64,000 nucleotides of DNA from Spirochaetia bacterium (GTDB taxonomy: Bacteria > Spirochaetota > Spirochaetia > Treponematales > Treponemataceae), in contig CAAGBC010000049.1 of assembly GCA_900767955.1 (NCBI GenBank), positions 40,683 through 104,682 of the forward strand, read 5' to 3'. The notes beneath the pieces are model-generated. The model had not been told where the DNA came from, made no database searches, and was given only the letters and a program-made list of their open reading frames with translations. The translations under genes and the position numbers were made by a program. Below, piece by piece: positions 59,701 through 64,000 of this stretch. Numbering within the stretch: position 1 is the stretch's first letter; every line of letters begins with the position of its first letter.

Positions 59701-60538
59701 ACAAGGAGATACAGCAAGAGGAAGTTTGCATAAAGATACTTTCTATGGTTGTATTATGACTCCACCTGAAAAAGATAAACCAAGTGAAAAAATCTATGTT
59801 CAAACAATTTCTTGTGACAAATTAGACAAATCTAAGGCCGAAAAAATTATTGATAAGGGAATAAAAAGAACCTTTTTTGATAATCTTGATAAAAAAATAC
59901 AAACTTTGCCGGATATACAACGAGATGGAATTAAATTACCATATCAAATAAACAACAGAGATGTGTATGCAAAAAAAGTTAGAATTGCAGCACATATTTC
60001 TAATCCAATTGAATTAAAAAAGCAGAAAGATGTTTCTAAAAAAGAATACAAACAAAGTTATTATGTACAGAATGAAGAAAACTATATTTTGGCTGTGTAT
60101 AGAGGAGTTAATTCAAAAGGTAAACAAGAAAGTTCATTTAGAGTTCTAAATCTTTTAGATGCAACGAAATCAAGGCAAAATAAAGAAATTTTATACCCAA
60201 AATATGATGAATCAAAAGGAATAAAGTTAAATCTATATAAGACTTTTAAGGTTGGGCAAATTGTTATTTTAAAAGAAACAGACGATGAAGATGTATTTGC
60301 TTTGCCTATAGAAAAATTAAGAAATAGGATTTATTCTGTAATAGGAATGGCAAACACCTCCGGTTCTTTTTATTTAAAATTAACTCATGTGACAATATCT
60401 AAACCATGGAAATATATAACAAATACACACTTTGAAAATATTTCTGAATTTAGATATTATAGTATTTCTCAAATTTGTTGTTTAATAGAAAATACGGATT
60501 TTAAGATTTCACCAACAGGAGAAATCTTAAAACTGTAA
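56747..60538 (+). CDS. cas9: CRISPR-associated endonuclease Cas9 (type II-C arrangement)
   Basis: RNA-guided double-strand DNA nuclease, 1263 aa. RuvC-I is KKLGLDLGTNSIGWGIID with Asp7; the Arg-rich bridge helix follows (GYRSARRLKFRRKLRKYETL). RuvC-II is HIELAKEVN (Glu646), the HNH domain has PQFDFEHTIPRS (His732) with LENLTLCDVDFNRN, and RuvC-III is HHAVDALVVAS (His898, Asp901). All catalytic positions are present, so an active nuclease is expected. CPYTGKTI just before HNH resembles longer II-C Cas9s. The GTG start has AGGAG 6 nt upstream. It is followed only by cas1 and cas2; no csn2 or cas4 is present. Confidence 0.97.
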   Translation: MKKLGLDLGTNSIGWGIIDTNNTEKPIQKCGVYIFPEGVNKDSYGNDSSKAAERTGYRSARRLKFRRKLRKYETLKVLIEYEMCPLTIEELEKWRKEKIYPTSQEFINWYRTDELNNWEPYFLRKKCVEDIAEKYEIGRALYHIAQRRGFLSNRKESTKGNEDGAVQGGINEITDQKGDKTLGQYFYELKQNGEKVRARYTSRKQHYEEEFNKICAVQNISADLKEKLYNAIFFQRKLKSQKFLVGKCTFERNKPRCPISHFEFEEFRMLQFINSIRVKRNEDETDDQKFIELFDYERNELKELFFRKSKSTFTFKDIKSKLCGKKHEDWEFNYIDEANIAGCPVSTSLKEIFGENWKDVKIGNYDINDIWHVLYDFDDDDKLKEFAKEKLHLSEDDAKKFCKITLQQGYSNLSLKAIRKILPFLREGLLYSYAAFLANVPKMIGEEVFAENKKTIIDNVKNISSSIGIINLPLRLANDCLDKISKDENFDFRTEDWNKEFIDICIKESYGQKKWGKDFSQPEQEKIKSEIENNVNEALKIMPTGTHLSINNFKYPMKHIDELIEEYLRENFEIKKNIDLYHPSYTDSKYDIKPAEIINGKKYLNTPKTSSIKNPVVMRALHQLRKLINYLLKTGEIDENTHIHIELAKEVNDKNWRKAIADFQKDNETKNKEYKEKIEEMAKEAGFSIVVTEKEIKKYRLWKEQKEECPYTGKTIRFTALFGDNPQFDFEHTIPRSLSYDDSLENLTLCDVDFNRNVKKQQIPHQLANYKEIAQRFERYYEEKIDDCLTRIEKSRTHGRYIDPSIKDAMIVKRHKAELELRYYTGKLKRFNSEDVTKGFKHSQLNDTRTITKFAKDYLKTVFDYVMPINGTITNTFKHQWELLEKDEKKDRSTNLHHAVDALVVASVDKWKYDLLCKCIHESSDGRTINLPKPWENFREDVVNATDQIIPKIVSSDNALKQTKKIIRDRYGKPKLNKNGQIQYVQGDTARGSLHKDTFYGCIMTPPEKDKPSEKIYVQTISCDKLDKSKAEKIIDKGIKRTFFDNLDKKIQTLPDIQRDGIKLPYQINNRDVYAKKVRIAAHISNPIELKKQKDVSKKEYKQSYYVQNEENYILAVYRGVNSKGKQESSFRVLNLLDATKSRQNKEILYPKYDESKGIKLNLYKTFKVGQIVILKETDDEDVFALPIEKLRNRIYSVIGMANTSGSFYLKLTHVTISKPWKYITNTHFENISEFRYYSISQICCLIENTDFKISPTGEILKL

Positions 60539-60546
60539 AGAAAGAA

Positions 60547-60595
60547 AATCATACTGTTGAAAAATGACTTTCTTGTCGAAAATAACAGTATGATT
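60547..60595 (+). promoter_or_regulatory. hairpin covering the cas1 start codon
   Basis: AATCATACTGTT (60547-60558) and AACAGTATGATT (60584-60595) form a perfect 12-bp stem with a 25-nt loop. The cas1 ATG (60590-60592) lies inside the 3' arm. It starts 8 bp after the cas9 stop. It has no T-run, so a translational control element is likelier than a terminator. Confidence 0.6.
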
Positions 60596-61480
60596 AAACG
60601 AACACTTTTTCTTGCAAATGCTGTTTGTTTAACAACTAGGAACAAACAGCTTGTTATAAAAAACAAAGAATCTCAAGATGAAAAGACAGTTCCTATAGAA
60701 GATATAGGATTTGTTATTATTGAAAATCAGCAAATTTATGTTTCTATCCCGTCTATCACAGAATTAACTAAAAATAATGTAAGTGTTATTTTTTGTGACG
60801 AAAAACACATGCCTCTTTCAATGAATCTTCCTTTAGAATGTAATAGCATACAAAATCAACTTTTTACAGCACAAATTGAAGCGTCTTTACCTACAAAGAA
60901 AAATTGTTGGAAACAAGTGATTGAACAAAAAATATATAATCAGGCTTTAGTTTTAGAAAAGTATGGACATAATTCTAGATATCTTGAAAAAATATCAAAA
61001 GAGGTGAAAAGTGATGATTCTACAAATCGAGAAGGTGTTGCTGCCAAGATTTATTGGAAGTCTTTATTTGGACAAGATTGGAATAGAGATAGGTTTGGAG
61101 ATTATCCGAATAATTATTTAAATTATGGTTATGCAATTTTAAGAGCTGCAATGGCAAGAGCTATCGTAGGATCTGGTTTATTACCAACTTTAGGAATACA
61201 TCATCATAATAAATATGATGCTTATGCTTTAGCAGATGATTTAATGGAACCTTATCGTCCATTTATTGATGATGAAGTAATAGAATATATAAATGAAAAT
61301 CCTGATACTGGAAAAATAACAATGATTTTTAAGAATAAAATTATGCAAGTTTTAACAAGAGATGTTTCTATTGGCTGTGTTACGCGTCCTTTAATGATAG
61401 CGTTGACAATGACATCTGCATCACTAGTTCGTGTTTTCACAGGAGAGCAAAAGAATTTGGTTTTACCAGGGTTCATTTAA
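60590..61480 (+). CDS. cas1: CRISPR integrase Cas1
   Basis: Integrates new spacers with Cas2, 296 aa, usual type II length. ATG 60590 gives the type II N-terminus MIKRTLFLANAVCLTTRNKQ; a TTG at 60557 would add 11 unlikely residues. Catalytic candidates: Glu148 in NREGVAAKIYW, the His of LGIHHHNKYDAY, and acidic residues in LADDLMEPYRPFID. There is no strong Shine-Dalgarno and the start is in a hairpin, suggesting weak or controlled translation. Confidence 0.96.
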   Translation: MIKRTLFLANAVCLTTRNKQLVIKNKESQDEKTVPIEDIGFVIIENQQIYVSIPSITELTKNNVSVIFCDEKHMPLSMNLPLECNSIQNQLFTAQIEASLPTKKNCWKQVIEQKIYNQALVLEKYGHNSRYLEKISKEVKSDDSTNREGVAAKIYWKSLFGQDWNRDRFGDYPNNYLNYGYAILRAAMARAIVGSGLLPTLGIHHHNKYDAYALADDLMEPYRPFIDDEVIEYINENPDTGKITMIFKNKIMQVLTRDVSIGCVTRPLMIALTMTSASLVRVFTGEQKNLVLPGFI

Positions 61481-61481
61481 T

Positions 61482-61820
61482 ATGAGTTTTTCAAGATTTA
61501 ATGCTTATAAAGTTATGTGGTTATTTTGTTTATTTGATTTACCAACAAATACAAAATCTCAGCGAAAGCGTGCATCTGATTTTAGAAAGTATTTAATTGA
61601 AGATGGATTTGATATGATGCAATTTAGCGTTTATAAACGTCACTGTGGAAGTGTTGAATCTTGTAATGTTCATATAAAACGAATAAAACAAAATTTACCT
61701 AAAGAAGGAACTGTGAGTATTTTGAAGTTTACGGATAAACAATTTGGAGATATAGAAACATTTATAGGATTATCTAATAAGAAAAAAGAGAAAGTGCCTC
61801 AACAGCTAGAATTCTTTTAA
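61482..61820 (+). CDS. cas2: CRISPR adaptation protein Cas2
   Basis: 112 aa, ferredoxin-like fold: VMWLFCLFDLPTNTKSQRKR, ASDFRKYLIEDGFDMMQFSV, YKRHCGS. ATG 61482 lies one base after the cas1 stop; a longer frame from 61431 overlaps cas1. Forms the integration complex with Cas1. Followed by a terminator and the array. Confidence 0.96.
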   Translation: MSFSRFNAYKVMWLFCLFDLPTNTKSQRKRASDFRKYLIEDGFDMMQFSVYKRHCGSVESCNVHIKRIKQNLPKEGTVSILKFTDKQFGDIETFIGLSNKKKEKVPQQLEFF

Positions 61821-61870
61821 AAAAATGGGATAATTCACTAAAAATTTTACTGAATTACCCCATTTTTTTT
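61821..61870. terminator. bidirectional terminator between cas2 and the array
   Basis: AAAAAATGGG-A-TAATTCA pairs with TGAATTA-C-CCCATTTTTT (one A/C mismatch). It should end cas2 mRNA from the left and minus-strand pre-crRNA from the right. The remaining 50 bp to the first repeat (61870-61919) are AT-rich and are the candidate leader. Confidence 0.8.
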
Positions 61871-61919
61871 GATGTAAAGTGATTTAAATGTTTACATAAT
61901 ATGGTTTTACACAACTCAC

Positions 61920-63791
61920 ATTATTTTACATCAAAATTAGAAATCAAACCACAACGGGTCTGGTGCTTGGCTTTACTGTTTTTTAATTATTTTACATCAA
62001 AATTAGAAATCAAACCACAACAAAAAATCGTCCTGGAGCTTCGACAATTTTATTATTTTACATCAAAATTAGAAATCAAACCACAACGGACTTACTCGAA
62101 AAGCTCGACAACTTCGAATTATTTTACATCAAAATTAGAAATCAAACCACAACTGTCTACACAGACATTTGTTTATCGACATAATTATTTTACATCAAAA
62201 TTAGAAATCAAACCACAACGCTTCTTCTAAGCTCAATTTAGAATCAAATATTATTTTACATCAAAATTAGAAATCAAACCACAACTTGTGGACAGTGTAT
62301 GTCATGCAGAATTAGATTATTTTACATCAAAATTAGAAATCAAACCACAACACAAGTGGATTTTCTAAAAATCTCTGGCTCATTATTTTACATCAAAATT
62401 AGAAATCAAACCACAACCATTTGCCACATTTCTTTTAAGTTGTTCTGATTATTTTACATCAAAATTAGAAATCAAACCACAACTTAATAGGAGGAAATAT
62501 GACTCAAACAAAAATTATTTTACATCAAAATTAGAAATCAAACCACAACACAAATGACCCTGAATTGATATATTCAAAAATTATTTTACATCAAAATTAG
62601 AAATCAAACCACAACATAAGTTCTTGATTGGAAGCCTTTTCCAGTATTATTTTACATCAAAATTAGAAATCAAACCACAACTTACTGATAAGAATTCTGT
62701 TCTAACAAAATATTATTTTACATCAAAATTAGAAATCAAACCACAACATGACTGTATCAACAATATTTCTGAACCATATTATTTTACATCAAAATTAGAA
62801 ATCAAACCACAACCACATTACATAAACTCCTTGAAAGCATTTCATTATTTTACATCAAAATTAGAAATCAAACCACAACGGATTGTGATTTTTCTACTGG
62901 GGAATCAATATTATTTTACATCAAAATTAGAAATCAAACCACAACAGTTGACATCCTTTCCTCCTTGTTTAAGGATTATTTTACATCAAAATTAGAAATC
63001 AAACCACAACCAAGTTCTTCAAGCGTGCATTTCAAATTGTATTATTTTACATCAAAATTAGAAATCAAACCACAACAATTTCTAAACTCATGCTTTTGTT
63101 ATTTTCATTATTTTACATCAAAATTAGAAATCAAACCACAACTAAAACATATAAGTTCTAACATTGATAAAAATTATTTTACATCAAAATTAGAAATCAA
63201 ACCACAACTGCTTAAATATGTATAATTATTTTTTACTAATTATTTTACATCAAAATTAGAAATCAAACCACAACTAGAAGTTTTAATCTTTCTTGCATAA
63301 TAAGATTATTTTACATCAAAATTAGAAATCAAACCACAACCGTCTTCAGTAATAAAAGTATCTCCAGGTTATTATTTTACATCAAAATTAGAAATCAAAC
63401 CACAACTTGCCCATTTATAACCTTCTTGTATATATAATTATTTTACATCAAAATTAGAAATCAAACCACAACAAGCTCGTTGGAGTAAATCTTTGTTAAC
63501 TTATTATTTTACATCAAAATTAGAAATCAAACCACAACAAATTGCCTGAAAAGGACGAACCCATCGTTATTATTTTACATCAAAATTAGAAATCAAACCA
63601 CAACTTGTAACCTGCTCGCAATAAACTACTAAACATTATTTTACATCAAAATTAGAAATCAAACCACAACGAAGCCTCGCATACAATTTCTGTACAAGAT
63701 ATTATTTTACATCAAAATTAGAAATCAAACCACAACAGTGTTTATTTTTTCAAGTGCCTTTTCAATATTATTTTACATCAAAATTAGAAAT
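61920..63791 (-). CRISPR. CRISPR array, 28 complete 36-bp repeats plus one truncated repeat
   Basis: Repeats start at 61920 and recur every 66 bp (30-bp spacers); the sole exception is one 29-bp spacer at 62946-62974. The 28 full repeats appear identical. On the plus strand they begin ATTATTTTACATC and end AAACCACAAC; in crRNA sense they begin GTTGTGGTTTGATTTCT and end TGATGTAAAATAAT. The last unit (63767-63791) keeps 25 bases and loses the end that pairs with tracrRNA. Strand is set by the tracrRNA anti-repeat. TTGATT and terminal AATAAT inside each repeat, 16 bp apart, could act as internal promoters. Confidence 0.99.
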
Positions 63792-64000
63792 ATATTCCTC
63801 ATTTTTTTATAACTTTTTCAAAAAAAAATCTTCAATTTTTGCCGAAAAATAATCTTTTTGCGAATATGTTATATAGAACGTATTTGTAAAATAGAATGAA
63901 AATGTAATGAATGTTATATTTTTGGTTTTGCGTTGCAAAAAATTCTATTAGCTATATTTGCAGGTTAGTAGCAGTTGCATGACTTGTAGATATTTAAAAA
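63792..64000. other. AT-rich region beyond the array; possible pre-crRNA promoter
   Basis: No gene is evident. On the minus strand TTGAAG (63835-63830), 18 bp, TATAAA (63811-63806) could fire into the array. A TTTTGC-GTT-GCAAAA palindrome near 63934-63948 shares its core with a hairpin at 32487-32499. Confidence 0.35.

Noticed and set aside
60557..60589. TTG start for cas1
   Set aside because: The family N-terminus begins at MIKRTL; the extra residues match nothing.
61901..63225. Long reading frames through the CRISPR array (repeating YYFTSKLEIKPQ)
   Set aside because: They are translations of the 36-bp repeat; the array structure explains them fully.

Overview
The window looks like chromosome from a low-GC spirochaete of the Treponema type. 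Evidence: a FlaA flagellar sheath protein, a radical-SAM protein of the spirochaete-specific spiro-SPASM kind, a threonyl-tRNA synthetase without a TGS domain, a groES gene with no groEL beside it, an RsbU/RsbV/RsbW-like partner-switching operon and many TPR proteins. No rRNA or prophage was seen. The species cannot be named from the sequence alone.

Layout. 0-7.7 kb: SurA-like foldase, nusB, TPR lipoprotein, groES, a group 2 sigma factor, recG and yggT. 7.7-20 kb: dnaE, a six-TM chemoreceptor, a GC-rich double-hairpin element, a low-molecular-weight phosphatase, gltX, an amidotransferase-less GMP synthase, thrS, an NlpC/P60 lipoprotein and tmRNA. 20-33.8 kb: hsp33, the partner-switching operon, a TPR/phosphoesterase/ParB-fold operon, two TPR proteins, mutL, xseB and xseA. 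33.8-43.2 kb: a tightly packed surface-glycan operon (spiro-SPASM, glycosyltransferase, a cytidylyltransferase/PseG/methyltransferase fusion, ATP-grasp), then an amidase, a GerMN protein and flaA. 43.2-51.7 kb: a small alarmone synthetase with TPRs, tRNA-Glu, rho, rpmE, a flavin reductase-like protein, a pseudouridine synthase, a WYL regulator, sfsA, a macrodomain protein and a nucleotidyltransferase. 51.7-56.6 kb: an accessory stretch bracketed by two related promoter-like repeats, holding AbrB, an MGT-type glycosyltransferase, galM, a coiled-coil/HTH protein and a ParB-like zinc protein. 56.6-63.8 kb: a complete CRISPR-Cas locus of the II-C layout: tracrRNA on the minus strand, then cas9-cas1-cas2, then 28 full repeats plus one truncated repeat.

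How it works together. The tracrRNA anti-repeat can pair with the repeat only in its minus-strand sense, so crRNAs should be read from right to left toward cas2, ending at a hairpin between cas2 and the array. The accessory genes before cas9 are not recognisable parts of any CRISPR system. A recurring regulatory theme across the window is a -10 hexamer ending exactly 6 nt before an ATG, with no Shine-Dalgarno. It is seen at dnaE, the phosphatase gene, hsp33, xseA, the WYL gene, galM, the HTH gene and, more weakly, the NlpC/P60 gene. It predicts leaderless mRNAs.
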